Shown piece by piece: positions 14,151-27,115 of a stretch of 64,000 nucleotides of DNA. The stretch comes from Apostichopus japonicus (taxonomy: Eukaryota; Echinodermata; Holothuroidea; Aspidochirotida; Stichopodidae): assembly GCF_037975245.1 (NCBI RefSeq), contig NC_092565.1:5651999-5715998 (forward strand), written 5' to 3'. The notes beneath the pieces were generated by a model. It ran no database searches, was not told the DNA's origin, and saw only the letters and a list, made by a program, of their open reading frames with translations. Position 1 is the stretch's first letter. Each line of letters starts with the position of its first letter. A program made the translations under genes and the position numbers.

Positions 14151-16609
14151 CAGTAATACCCCAAATATGTTAGAAATCCCCCCCCCCAAAAAAAAAAAAA
14201 AAACCACTGTCACATAAGTTCAAGCTAAACCGTTGACTTCTCTTGTACTACCATCACGAAACATACGTCCTTAATTAAGTGAACATTTCATCGTCTACCC
14301 CTGAGCCTGAACAATTTAGAAACTGGAACATTTTCGATAGAAATGTAATTTTGAAAATTTAAAGCGTTATAGAAATCATGCAAAAAAAAATTGGGACCTT
14401 TATTTAATGTGTACGTTATGTACAGATATCATACAGACAAGAGTCTTCCTTGAATGTGATTAAACAAATCTATACTAGACTGCTTTAAGTTCTCTATGCG
14501 TCCCTCTTATAGAGGTAATATCAAGTTATTACTTCCCAGTGATTGTCCTTTTCCAGGGGATTTTAGGGGATACCATTGCTTTCACGGTCCTTCGGGGCAA
14601 CTGGAAACAAATTTCACCAAGATCCCGTCGGGTGTGATGACGTCAGAGTCGTCACCGTAAGGTCAATGCACTGATCGAATGGTAAACCCCGCGACTCCCC
14701 TGGAATTAAAATGACATAGGTTACGTGTGGTGCATGCCTATAACATCATGTAGTTATACTTTATTAAATACCATTTTGGCGTTCCTTAGAAGTTATTAAC
14801 CCACTTTTTGCACGGCAGCTGAGAGCATTTTTGGATTTCGTTTTCTTTTCACTTTATCCACGTTTCTAATTCTTGAGTATCATGGCATGGTGTCTGTTTG
14901 TTTATGATTTGTGGATAGCCTGTCTTTTATTTGCTTTAAAAATCGTTTTACGATTACTGCATCTTGTGCAAATCACTTTGAAAAAAAAAAAAAAAAAAAT
15001 CTTGTGCCAAATCACCCCCTCCTTAACATGTGGTCAAAATCCAGGCAAAGCTATAGAGCGCCAAGTTTATTATATGACGAGGGGATTTAAGAATACAAAC
15101 AGGCTATTTCTCAATATCGAAAACTCGTCAATTGTATATTCTTGAAAAGGAATGAAGGACGCTCTCTTTCTTACCCCATTTCATCCGAAAATATTGCATT
15201 GGTATGTGGGCACCCCACCCTCCCCCACCCTCCCCACCCTCCCCCACCCCCTCCCTCCGCCTTCTACTGCGCCCATCGTCTTGGGGTTATTACTATATGC
15301 AGGCTGAGGATTGAGAAAGCTTAGCATGTTAACTCAGGCATAAAACAAAAGCATTGATTAAGTCGTAATGATTAATACGGTAATACATTAGTGTTTACCT
15401 TAGCCCAAGGCAACGATATTCGAGAGTTTCAAGTACACATACATCAGATAAACACATAGACACACACATACAAAACACGGTAAATTTAATCTTTAATAAG
15501 GGAAATAAGTTTTCATTCATTATACGCCATCCTTTGGTGAGCTGATATAAAACAAGCGAAAGCGGGGGTAATTAAAAAAAAATAATACCATTCCACTTTG
15601 ATATGCTATAAGCAAAACCTAATTATAATTAAATATTAGAAAAATCGAATACGATGCCCTGTAATTATTGTTTTTGTTTGGAAACATTTCTTGTCATTTC
15701 AAGTACTCCGGCATGATTAAATTGCATACCTACCCACTTGAAAGAAACTAAAGTTGATTTCACCTGTGTATTACTGAAATTTGAAAAAAAGAGCAATCCC
15801 GTACGCATACCTGTATATTGATTTTATGTTTTGGAAAATGTTTTAAAAAAAAAAAAGACTTTAAACGACCCTCGAGCTTAAAAAACAAGCATTTTCTAGT
15901 ACTAAAAACCTGCTTGTATATTATACTACAGCATATAAATGCATCTCAAGTGTTTAATGTTGATTCGATTTACGATTTCAGCATGACTACCCCTTCACAG
16001 CTCTAGAGGTGGAAAACGATCAAATTTTGCCATCGATTTCACCGGCTCTGTCCGCGTTTTGACGCTAATAAATCATGGTAAATTGAAACGTTTTCTTAAA
16101 GGAGCATATTGGATATTTGGATGAAATCTAGATGGTAAAGAAACCCCTCCAGTTTGTACACATTTAATGTATGAAAGATAAACATAAGCGGCAAGACGCC
16201 AACCTTTTCGTCGATTAATTCAGTGTCTCAATAAACAATTGTTGATGTATATAAATGGTACACCGGCCTGCCGACTGTAAATGATTTAAGAATGATCAAA
16301 ATGTGAGCATTTTTTTTATTTCTGCTGAGGCCCGCCGCCTATTTCTCTTTTAAGAGGGTCCTGGGACCCTTGGACTCTTGGAAAGGACATGTGTTCCCCT
16401 TGTGTAGACAAATGGGTTATCCCCATAGTGTAATATATGGTGTATAGGACCTGGTTCACTGTAATAGCAAAATGGTATATATTACACTTCCAGTGGCAAC
16501 TGAATATATAAATCGTCATTGACTTTCATCTTCGCGCTGCTGGTCCAAGTTCGTCACATCATTGATCTCTGAACAAGCTCCGTCGATCTTGCATTAATCG
16601 TGGAAGCTC

Positions 16610-16614
<5 letters not shown>

Positions 16615-16646
<32 letters not shown>

Positions 16647-16666
16647 TATATATATTTATATATATT
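16615..16666. repeat. (TA)n array upstream of the retroposon copy
   Basis: About 50 bp of TA with AAGT and TTTA interruptions, about 30 bp left of the full retroposon copy. Confidence 0.95.
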
Positions 16667-16693
16667 CATTTGACTGTGTCGTTTACATCCAAT

Positions 16694-17025
16694 TTCATTA
16701 CATAAAGTATGTTCAAAGTATCTCTTTCGAGATCCGGCTTTAGAAATCACAAATGATTTCGAGTTGGGTAGTATCATGTTCAATCTCTAGGGTACGGCAA
16801 AATATGTCACCAAAAACAGAACTAGTATTGTTCGATACAGGTGACAAACGACTACAGTGGAATTACGACCTTCCTTCCTTACCGGTTCGAACCTCTGGAC
16901 ATACAATCAGCGTCCATAGCTTAGTGGTTAGGGTGTCCGCGTACACAGCGGGAGGCCCGGGTTCGAATCCCGGTGGAGGCTGGAAGTTTTTTCACTGTTC
17001 TTGATTTTCCAACTCATTACGATTT
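16694..17025 (+). mobile_element. tRNA-like retroposon (SINE-like), fullest copy
   Basis: This block of about 330 bp shares its first 250 bp with 32230-32484, with scattered mismatches, so it is a dispersed repeat. It contains a tRNA-like cloverleaf at 16910-16980, then six T residues at 16987-16992 that could stop RNA polymerase III, a short tail (CACTGTTCTTGATTTTCC), and a (TA)n array from about 17029. In most tRNA-derived SINEs the tRNA part is the 5' head. Here conserved sequence lies upstream of it, so this may be two repeats joined or a composite family. Confidence 0.6.
16910..16980 (+). tRNA. tRNA-like cloverleaf inside a repeat, probably a retroposon head rather than a working tRNA gene
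   Basis: All four arms can be drawn. The acceptor arms GCGTCCA and TGGAGGC pair at 6 of 7 positions. The D arm has a GTGGTTA-type loop and a weak, wobble-rich stem. The anticodon stem TCCGC/GCGGG encloses loop GTACACA. A perfect five-pair T stem, CCGGG/CCCGG, encloses TTCGAAT and abuts the acceptor arm exactly as in tRNA. A-box-like (TAGTGGTTAGG) and B-box-like (GGTTCGAATCC) promoter elements are present. The anticodon in the standard position reads ACA, which would be an unusual cysteine tRNA. Together with its repeat context this argues for a tRNA-derived element. Confidence 0.5.
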
Positions 17026-17028
17026 CAA

Positions 17029-17053
17029 TTATATATATATATATATATATATA
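17029..17053. repeat. (TA)n array at the 3' end of the retroposon copy
   Basis: About 25 bp of TA following the retroposon tail. Confidence 0.95.
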
Positions 17054-17126
17054 CTACTTTAAGTTTAAACAAAACTAAAGGCGGCAACCTGTATTTTAGT
17101 TTATCTATTTAACCTGTATAAAACAT

Positions 17127-17165
17127 GATGTACATAGTTGATGTACATTGCTGATGTACATAGCG
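17127..17165. repeat. 13-bp tandem repeat, three copies
   Basis: GATGTACATAGTT, GATGTACATTGCT and GATGTACATAGCG follow head to tail. Confidence 0.85.
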
Positions 17166-18190
17166 CCACGGCGTTCAAAGTGTTTTCTTTCTTCTTCTTC
17201 TTTTTTCTTTTTTCTTGTTTTGTTTTATTCTTTTTAAAGTACATTTCTCGCTGAGACAAAAGACGCTGGCTCTTAATCATTTGATGCTTGCTTCCATGCA
17301 CAAACAATTCTGTCGTTAAGCGATACAGCAGAGGTTTTCACACTAGCGCGTTTTAAAGCTCGTCGAAAACACTAAATTTAAGACAAAGATAAGAATAATA
17401 TTTCTTTCCTGCGGATACAGGGTTGTACAGGTGATGGTTTGTCTTGGGAAAGCCCAGTATAGTCTTCAGATACGACTCAAGTGGTAACTAACGTATCACT
17501 GGATTTCTGGCAATATATCAAAGAGTATGTAGATTGTCCGCTGTATTTCATAACCTTATTCCACTTTGCACCAGATTCGCTCAAGGTAATTAATTAGATA
17601 TTGCAGTGAAGCTGTTATTCTTGTCTACGTAGATCGATTTGGCCCCGGTAATTAACTATAACTACAGCACTTACTGATAATTAAACATGCGCGTTCGTAT
17701 ATATGTAAAATAGAATCCGGGACAGTGAGAATGATCGTATTACGTAAGCATGCAGGTAGGTTTTGACATCATCGTTATCGATATGTTAACCTTCCTGAAT
17801 AAATAATCGTACAGTCGAGTGTAAGCGTTGAAGGGTTAAGTCCGATAGGGTAATGAGTCTGTTAATGACTTTAGCACACCATATACCAGTTTTATCGTTG
17901 CAATGGAAGGGCCTCACTTTAAGGGGTTAAGCGAGACGTACATATGGCATTCTGAACTTGCTGCAAGTCTTAACAATTGAACAAAATCCTTACATGAAGC
18001 ACTAAGAAAAGCATGCACAATAAACAAGAAAATTGACACCAAAACGATTACTTCCAAACGAATTACTTAAATGATGTTTCATGAATAACATTATTGAGAG
18101 AGCAGTAACGTTTTTTATTGGATTTCGAGAACGTCCTCTGTACACGCAAATGAACTTCAAAATGACCGAAACGCCTCATTTCAAAGTCCC

Positions 18191-18192
18191 TA

Positions 18193-18228
<36 letters not shown>

Positions 18229-18428
18229 CAAATATATATATATATACAAATATATATATATATATACAAATATATATATATATATATAAATATATATATA
18301 TACAAATATATATGTATATATATATTATTATATATATATAAATATATATATATTATTATATATATTATAATATATTATTATATAGATATATATTATTATA
18401 TATATATACATATATATTATTATATTAT
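18191..18428. repeat. Compound (TA)n array with ACAAATA and TATTAT variants
   Basis: The left half repeats TATATATACAAA units of about 20 bp and the right half repeats TATTATTATATA. Frames across it are poly(Ile-Tyr) artefacts. Confidence 0.95.
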
Positions 18429-18966
18429 GATTATTTTTTTATATGCATCATCCTTTCACCAAATGTTCCATTATACGTTATTCTGAAGGATTGAGAGCAT
18501 TTTATATTAACACTGTTGACAAACAAATCAACAACTCATTGGCGATGCATTCTATAACCAGTGTGTTAATCATATGCATCAAAGCGACACACATATCTAG
18601 GGACAGTTCACGCACCCATTTGAAGCACTTTGTTGAATTTAACCTTCAATTATACGAATAATTGAAAGGTGACTTGAATCGCAGTTTTGATCATGTTCTC
18701 GAGTTGGAGATTCTGTCAGCAGCGAATCATAGGCCTTCTTTTATAGGATTGTGTATCATATAGACACTCGAGATGGGTGAATCCGATAAGGCCGTATATT
18801 TTGTACATTAGCATTTTAATACTTGGTTAATTCAGGGGGCTGTTATGGAACATAACAACTCCTATGGTTAACTGTTTGGTAGATTTTTGGTGTCGATAAA
18901 ATGTTGGTTAGACTGAGAATGCGACCTTTTCGCTACTTTGTCAAATTCGTAGTCCTTTCATGGCCG

Positions 18967-19225
18967 TCAGTGCTACGGGTGGAGGGGCAGGGGTGGGGGG
19001 GGGGCTCCATTCAGAGAGCTCCTCGCGTTATGCGGGTCAGTTATAGAGGTCGTTGCTTGGTGTAAACTGAGTTTTATATAGCACTACAACAGTTTTGATT
19101 GCGTGGTGGTTATACTGTCGGCAGGGGTCACCAATACCATTGCTACGAGTTGGGTAGGGGGGGGGGGTCCATTCAGAGAGCTAATCGGGTTTTTGGGTCA
19201 GTCACAAAGGACGTTGATAACTGTA
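18967..19225. repeat. Tandem duplication, 162-bp period, two copies
   Basis: CCATTCAGAGAGCT occurs at 19007 and 19169. Each is preceded by a TGCTACG-type word and a G homopolymer run, and followed by GGGTCAGT and a GACGTTG or GTCGTTG word. Confidence 0.75.
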
Positions 19226-20032
19226 ACAAGGAAGCATCGGGATAGATTTTAAAAAAATCAGCCGTTAAAGTTCTAAACACTCTTTCACAGGACAGTCCTA
19301 AATGATATGCTCACGCGTTTCTGTTTTCGAAATGGATCAAATCGTTATGTTCTGTTTTTGTTTGTTTTGTTCCTTCTACGAACATCAAACATAAAGTCAA
19401 GTCTACGATGAATGGAAACATGCACATATCAGAAAAATATATTTCAAGTATTTTGCCATCGAAATTCTTTGTAAACATACTTCGTCATCACTTTAAAGCG
19501 CCGTTTTTCATTTCATCTCTCGTTAAAGAAAAAAAAAAACAGTACTTATTGACTTATGTTTGTTTGTTCATCAACTTGTAACCATACGTCATTCAGTGCG
19601 GACATTGGATATAAGGTTACGTGCGTGACGAAATTTCACAAATGTCAACAACTTGTCATAAAACGGAGTATTGACTTGATTGCTTAATGAATGAAAACAG
19701 ATTTCCAAAGAATCAAGGCGACCTTTTGTCTAACCAATTACAGTGAACTCATAATGCGGTAAATTAATTAAATAAAGCACATACTACGTTTAGAAATTGT
19801 CAAGTCATTTTCTCTCAAATGGGTTCTCCATAAATGTACCGAGAAAGATTCTGAATTTCCTTTGGGAGGCAATCAAGCGTTGTTCCTAGAAATGTACGCA
19901 TTCGTGTATAATATCTGAAGTCGTCTAGTTTTCAAGTCACGAAATACCGTCAATTATAACTAAGCAGCTATAAACTCTCAAGCGAGGTTGTGCTTGCAAC
20001 GCGCCGTCTTCTCTCCCATGCAGACGCAAGTG

Positions 20033-20080
20033 AACTCTATAACATAGACATATATATATATAAGTCTATATTATAGAGTT
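20033..20080. repeat. Hairpin with 17-bp stem and TA loop
   Basis: AACTCTATAACATAGAC and GTCTATATTATAGAGTT pair at 16 of 17 positions around a 14-nt ATAT loop. A (TA)n-rich segment follows to 20125. The stem is too short for a typical microRNA precursor. Confidence 0.8.
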
Positions 20081-23000
20081 ATTATATATATATATCTATA
20101 TCTATATATATATATATATATATAGAATGAATTAGTTAGTGTCTAGATATATGGTTAATTAAAAAAGTGAATTATAGTTCCGGTGATGTGTCATGATCAC
20201 GGTATAGACGATCTTCAAAATTATTTATTTTCGTATTATAATATCATAGCTTATATGTATACCTGAAATGTGATAAATTTTGTCATGTTTTCATACCTGT
20301 CAATGTGCTCTTCATGTCAGAGTTTCACCAATTTTAAAAATGCAACTTCTTTGTCGGAATATTTTGTTTTCTTTCTCCTCAGTGTAAAAAATGATTTGTA
20401 AGTTATAATGAAAACGGAAGACTTTCTTTCAAACTAACTGCCACGGTTATACATGACCAACTCCGCTGTTGCCAGATGGTTTAATAAGAATTCATCAAAA
20501 TGAAGTTGAAGGAAAAAAATGCATCTTCGCATAGGCATACAGAATCAGAGCTAAGCTGTTTCTTATTCACATTAAACTAGCGATGGTGATTGATATTTTG
20601 GTTTCAATTCACTTGGTTGTAAAATATATTGTTCCTTAGTTGCAAAACAATTTCCCTTTTCTGTTCATTGTTCTGCAATTACCAAAATTTAATGGGTCTT
20701 CGTGAAAGATAAATTGAATTTTTGAGTGCTTTGTGTTTTAATCCATTTAAAGCATAATGCATTTTAAGTCATTTAATATATTTACAATAAAGTAATTACA
20801 AATTATAGATTTAGACTTTTCGAAATTATACACTGATTTTTTTACTTTTCTGTCATTTCAAACTCACTTTCAATGTGTTTGCCAGTCCAGCTATGCAGAG
20901 TGTTTCAGGTATAACACACCTAATGAAGCAAAACCAAATAGATTTATTCTGCGCGCGTATTTTAATTCGCGACTTTCATACTATACCCTGTTGTACTATA
21001 GTGACATACTAACACTATAACATTACCATGTGGCAATCATTGATTTCCTGTGTCCTGAAAGAGTGGGAACATTATTTGTGATCCCGGTGAATGGCAAGTT
21101 AATTATTCAAAGGATTATTTAATCTATAAATGAAGATTTACTTGAAAAGATTTGTATGTCTGTCCTGTTTTCTGTTCGTCAATTTATTCGATCCGTGAGC
21201 AATACATGTAAACCTTTCTTGGGCAATTACACTGTAAACAAGAACTTCATAGACTAAATAGATGAATTTCACGCTACGAACGGGAGTGGAAAGGGCAGGG
21301 TTAGGATAGTGTGTCCGGGGGAGGGAGGGGGAGAAGAGGGGTCGTTAACGGTGTGTATGCGTCAAGTGTGTAATATAGGGAGAAAGGAGGGGGAGGGGGG
21401 GGGGGGTTGGAGTTGGGTACCCTATCGGTTTCATGTAGATTTCACATATTTAAGGGTTTTGGTTACTGTTGGACTAACCAAGTTCAATAATTTGACTGTG
21501 AATCAATCAATTTCTTGCCAGCATAACTGCTAGTTGTATATGTTTCTTCACGTATAGTACTGTGTAAGTATACAGGGCGTGTTCGTGAGGGAGGGGGATG
21601 GGGGTGGGGTGGAACATGTGTGTGAGCGTTGACTAAGGGGTATGGTAGTGACGTACTAAGTTCAAGAACAGGTGTTACTGATACTTTCGTACATGTGAAA
21701 TTGGGGGTAGGGGAGGGGATTGATTGGATCGGTTAGTGCACAGACATCTCTGCCGTCTTCTGTTGGTATCATTGATAAATAGAGTGACAATTTTCATCGG
21801 CAAACACAAGCATTGTTATTTCCTCCCTTTAATTTGAAAGCTATATCAGCGAGACAAGAAATTAAATGTTTAATATTTCATCCTCGATCGATAATATTTT
21901 CGATGTATCTACATATTAAGTAATCGATCTAACAAAACAAAACAAAATCATAACAAAACAAAACAACGGCTGGATTAACGGAGATATTTTCAACTTTATG
22001 ATTCATGAGCTAAATGCATCGGTTACCTCATTTCACCCTTTCAAAGTTGAAATCCTTTTAAATATATTCAAAGGCCGATGGCAACGAGGGATATACAATT
22101 GGAAGCCAGAGGTTACACTAACCTTCCAATTAAACCGAAATAAACTTTACCACCCCCCCCCTCCCCACGCCGTCTTTTTGAACTTGTACTATGTTTATAT
22201 ACATAGAAAATATATTGTTTTATGGAATTGATAAGGAACGCCAAACGTGTAAGATTCCATCCTTCGTGATTAAAGGATTAACTCATCAGATATTTCCTTT
22301 TGGGACTTCGCCTTTCACCCCCAAGGAAACAGCACTTGAAAATTTATTGGTAAGGAATTAAATTTAGTCAATTAGGGTAAGACTTAGTTATTACATCTGT
22401 TGTCAAATGTCCAACGAGAATTGAAATTTAAAGTGGTACAGATTTAATACTCGGGAGAAAATATGAAGGAAAGAAACGTGTTACACATTTATCTATATAT
22501 ATACAAAGGGAAGATTTTCCCGTTGTCCAATGCGAATTAAGTAGCGCTTTTACTTATCATGAACAGATTAGAACAGAGAGTTAATTATTTTCATCGTCGA
22601 CAGAAATTTTAAAGTTGCGACTCGTCACAAACAGACGACGCACAGATAGATATAGAGAGAAGACTATAAAAAAGAAATATTCGAGATCAGTTAACGCATT
22701 TCTCGACCGTGACAAAAAGAAGGGAGAGGGAGTTGTCATGCGATTCGACCTGTGTATAAGTATAGCCAAATTTGTGGGAAGGGTGGGGAGGGGGAGGTGA
22801 ACGAACGGTTCCCTTGTAAAGGCTGAATGAGGAACATCTCATTAAAGAACTAAACGTGATAAATATACGTATGTACATTTGCTTTCGAATATCCCACAAC
22901 AATTTTAGGTATAAAAACATTATTATGCTGAATGGTCAGTTGAGAAGAGGAGGGGCTGGCGGTGGGGGGGGGGGGGTGAGTGACACAATGCGCAAGTAAT

Positions 23001-24645
23001 TGCATTAAGGATAAAATATATTTAAAAGGGTCCTGGTTGCCAGAGGGCTATTCGGAGAAAATAACGTTACCATGCGCATGGGCTTGTATAATGTAATCGG
23101 GCTGAATTCATTTGGCTTTATAACTTTGCTTTTGCTTTATACCAAAATGGTGGCGGACCAGCTGGGAGGTCCGAAATTATGTGTATATGTTACTTTCTAA
23201 GACATCATCTTTTTTTGAGTGAGAGGCGGGGTGGGGGGGGGGGTGGGCAATGACGCTTAACAAATGTGAGCAAAAGTAAGAAATATTTAAAAGTTGATAC
23301 ATTACTTTAAAAAAAATGTGGCATATGGTTCGTCATTTATATCCGACAATTATCTTACCTTTATTAGTCCATTGGATATAATATATATATATTTGCGCAG
23401 ATTGTTAATAATTACCCTTGAGCTGTAATTATATTTTATTGAGAATTGAGATATACTAGTAGGTAATATTGTCATGCGGTGTAATTAACTATAGATTTAT
23501 AAACACTTTCAGATATAATGCAACAGTCACGACACAATAAGATAAAAAAAGGGAACAGAAAAAAATCCCTCGAGTCACATCCGGTTTATAATAAATCTAA
23601 ACGTTGATTATCTCAATGTATATATTTGTATACTGCAGTCTATAAGCATATGTGGTTTTATTTTTATTTTTATGTTATGGTTTGGTGAGATTGGCGCTTT
23701 GGTATACTAATATATAGGCTAAATTATAATTAATGAATTTAAGTTGTAGCTGTTAGGTTGCTATATCATGTATACAAATATAGCAAATATTTAGCTAACA
23801 TAATTCATCTTTCTTTTCTCATTATAATATTATTATAAATGTTGCTGCTGTTCATCCCATTCAACATAACCATATTTTTTTCTCAAAAGAATGAAAAACG
23901 AACAATGAACTTTTGAGAATACTTTTGTACCGTGCGAACTACTTCTCCATTCCCTTTCCTCCGCTATATACCCCCCCCCCCAAAAAAATATTAATAAAAA
24001 AACAGTGAAAGATGCGAGAGACGGGTAATTTGACTTTCTAGGAAATTATGAATTTTAAATTTCATTTTTTTTTTTGGTTTGTATTCTCATAGGTATACAG
24101 CAACTCCTTTCACTTGCCTCTTAAACAAAGTGTTTTGTCGAGCAGGTGGTTTTCAGATTTAGCCATACACATGGTGTCGATATCAAAGAAATTTCAAAAC
24201 AAAAACACCGGTATCAGAACCGTCGCTTAATTTCCATTTCCATAATTCCCCGTCTCTAATGCAAAAATGTGACATTTATTTCTCACAACTGTCTGACTGT
24301 TTCAAATCTCATGTTTATAAAATGATGAATTTGGTGTTTCTTCCCTTCCAGTCTGGAGTATAACCATCAGATTTTAGTAGAGTTGTCATATGAAGTTGAT
24401 ATAATTCTTGTCTTCATTTGCGAGTATGCGACTGGATACATATTTACCTAATTCATCTGTGATACCTTTTGGGAATTAAAAGAAATTTTTTTTTTGTCTT
24501 TTTTAACTTCTGGCATCAAAGTTCATTGACTGTAAAGGTTATCAAAAGTTTTCGAAAAAGGAGGACACAAGTTATAGAAGCCAAATGTGTTAGCATGAAA
24601 ATAACAACTGAGCACCATCAAGTTCGCGGATTTGGTAAAACCGAA

Positions 24646-24695
24646 CGGGTGGGTGGGTGGATGGGTGGTGGAGGAGGGAGGCAGGTGGTGGGGGT
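24646..24695 (+). repeat. GGGT/GGAT repeat, G-quadruplex candidate
   Basis: Four or more G3 runs separated by single T or TGGAT occur around 24646-24670, followed by GGAGGAGGG and GGTGGTGGGGG. Confidence 0.7.
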
Positions 24696-24836
24696 GTTCA
24701 CTCGAGTTCACTTGAGTGAGGGGTAAGATCCATCCCACTATAGTCCCCATTCCTAGCCCCCATCCCACGTTTGGTTAAAATGAAGAGGGTGGGTGATGTT
24801 CACTCCGTTCTTGAATGGTGGGTTATGCCCATCATA

Positions 24837-25166
24837 TCCCCATCGCCTTTTCCATCACCATCGCCTCCTCCACACCCATCGCCTCCTGCACCCCATCGCC
24901 TCTTCCACCTCATCGCCTTCTGCACCCCATCGCCTCCTTCACCCCATCGCCTCCTGCACCCATCGCTTCCTCCACCCCGTCGCCTATTCCACCTCATCGT
25001 TTCTTCACCCCATCACCTCTTCCACCCCCATTGCCTCCTCCACACCCATCTCCTCCTGCACCCCACCTCCTTCCACCCCACCGCCTCCTGCACCCCATCT
25101 CCTCTTCCACCCCATTGCCCCTCCACCTAATCGCCTCCTCCACCCCATCACCTCCTCCACCCCTCA
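24837..25166. repeat. Pyrimidine-rich minisatellite, about 16-bp unit
   Basis: Some 20 variant copies of CACCCCATCGCCTCCT run over 330 bp. All three forward frames stay open for long stretches (119-128 codons, rich in His, Pro and Ser) because the unit lacks stop codons. I regard these frames as artefacts, not a gene. Confidence 0.9.
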
Positions 25167-25803
25167 CTACATATAAGGGGTTATTGCACCACCTTAAGTA
25201 GCATTATATGGGTCCATTATGATTTTAAGGCAAATATATATGTACTGACGGCTCGAACCCATCTCGATCTAGCTAGGGTTCATTGCTTCTAATGCCATCG
25301 TCTTCATCATCCACTCGAGAGGATACCGCCCTTTAAACACCTTTAACGAAAAGGATCGAAATGCTTTTTTGTTTTATTGAATCGAAAGTACACTTTGTAT
25401 AACCAGAGAGAGATATCGAGAGAGAGACAGACAGAGACTAAAGGGCTATGATTCAGGGAGAGGGGAGGGGTTGGTGGGGCGTGTGGATGGGGTGTTACGA
25501 TTAGATTAAAAAAAGACCGCAAAGCAGGACTGCATCCATTTTTGCCTGAAGCAAACTATCTCAGAAAGAAATCACTGACTTGGGTTATGTTCAGTCGTAC
25601 ATAAAAAGCATCGACTTATTACCAAGGGCCTCATGTTCAGAAGTTGGGAAATACCTTCTCTGTACCTCCACACCTGATCAAGATGTTGCCGCGCAAAAGA
25701 GGCCACAATCCATCAACACGATACGTCATTACCAAAATAATCTTTCAAATTTTACAGACCAAAATGATTCCCATGGCGCTTGTTGTATTTGGTTTTTGTA
25801 GGT

Positions 25804-25835
<32 letters not shown>

Positions 25836-25852
25836 TATATATAAATATATTT
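25804..25852. repeat. (TA)n array
   Basis: TA run with one GTACACA interruption. Confidence 0.95.
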
Positions 25853-26902
25853 ATGATAAGGATAGATTGTTTATATCAGCATATTACAGTCTAAAAGTAG
25901 GCTACGACCACATGTAACCCTTAATTTCAGACTACTATAGATGAAAGAACGACACCATGCATAAACATAATATTTAAAAGATTCTTAAAAGCATCGAAAA
26001 ATGAAGTCCCAATGCAGACTGTAATTTGACATTTTATTTAAGAGATTATACAAAAAAAAAGTGGATAAAATCAGAAAACCCAAATGACAAATTAATTGAT
26101 TCAGTCTATTGAATAGTTTTAGTCTATATATACAGACTGGTGTATTTCTGTTCAATTTACTATTTTTCGTTATTGCGTGAAAAGTGCTTTTTTTGCAATA
26201 AATTTAGTAAAAATCCATCATTCAAGTTCGTCACAATATGAACTTCACTCAACCATTAAATGTGTAAATGGATTTTTTGGGGGGCCAGCACGGTATCATA
26301 ATGTTCCTATGCGATGTTCTTTATAGAGTTTATTCATACACGGATGAAAGAAGAACTGATTTTAGATAAACGGTCATTATTCAAAGTGGTCACATTATTA
26401 AAATGGGGCATTTATATATTACGTTATTAAAAGTATACCGTCCATGAAAATGTTTCAATATATACATAGCACCTTAATGCAGGTAGTCGTTGAGGTTTAT
26501 TACTATAGAGAGACAAAGGGGAAGATAATTAATCTTCTTTCGCACACGTGATTAGCACGTTGTTTCCGTAGGCTATACGAACAATGACGGCATTTCACTA
26601 ATTTTTTTTTTGTTTTCGCTTAAAATGGATACGATGCAATTGTTGGTAATTGGTTCAATTACCTTTGAATCATCGAACAAGTTCGACATACTTTCCAAAA
26701 CAAATATAGCCTAATCTAGTACTCCTGACTACGTTCTTCCCTAACGGATGTATTGTATAGCCTAAATAACCCTAGCCCGCATATACGGAATCTGGGCGAT
26801 GGTGTTCATATTATACTGTTACACTGCTTTTATAATTATTTTCCCATTTGAGGTTATAAAATTCGGTAAAAAATTGGAATTCGTATAGCAGACTTGTATA
26901 AT

Positions 26903-27115
26903 ATGAGTACAAATGCATGAGTACCCATGAGTATAATTTTCTTGGTATATATGAGTACGCGAAGTAAAAGGCTGTATAAGCACGATAAGTATCATGCATA
27001 CTATGTTAAAAAAAAAGGTCCCGAGTACATGTTTCTACGAGTACGTGTGCTAATCCAGGCGGACGCGAGTGCGGTTAGAAGTCCAGCAGTACTAGTATAT
27101 ACGAGTATAACGCAA
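26903..27115 (+). repeat. Degenerate hexamer repeat, GAGTAC orientation
   Basis: GAGTAC words recur with variable spacing (ATGAGTACAAATG, ATGAGTACCC, ATGAGTATAA, ATGAGTACGCG, CCGAGTACATG, ACGAGTACGTG, ACGAGTATAACG). They are interleaved with diverged words. No large (TA)n array adjoins this copy. Confidence 0.55.

Noticed and set aside
24771-25201. Three overlapping frames of 119-128 codons suggesting a His/Pro-rich protein
   Set aside because: All three phases are open through the same minisatellite, which argues against selection on any one.
25247-25330. B-box-like GGTTCGAGCC on the minus strand
   Set aside because: No A box at the right spacing and no cloverleaf could be drawn.
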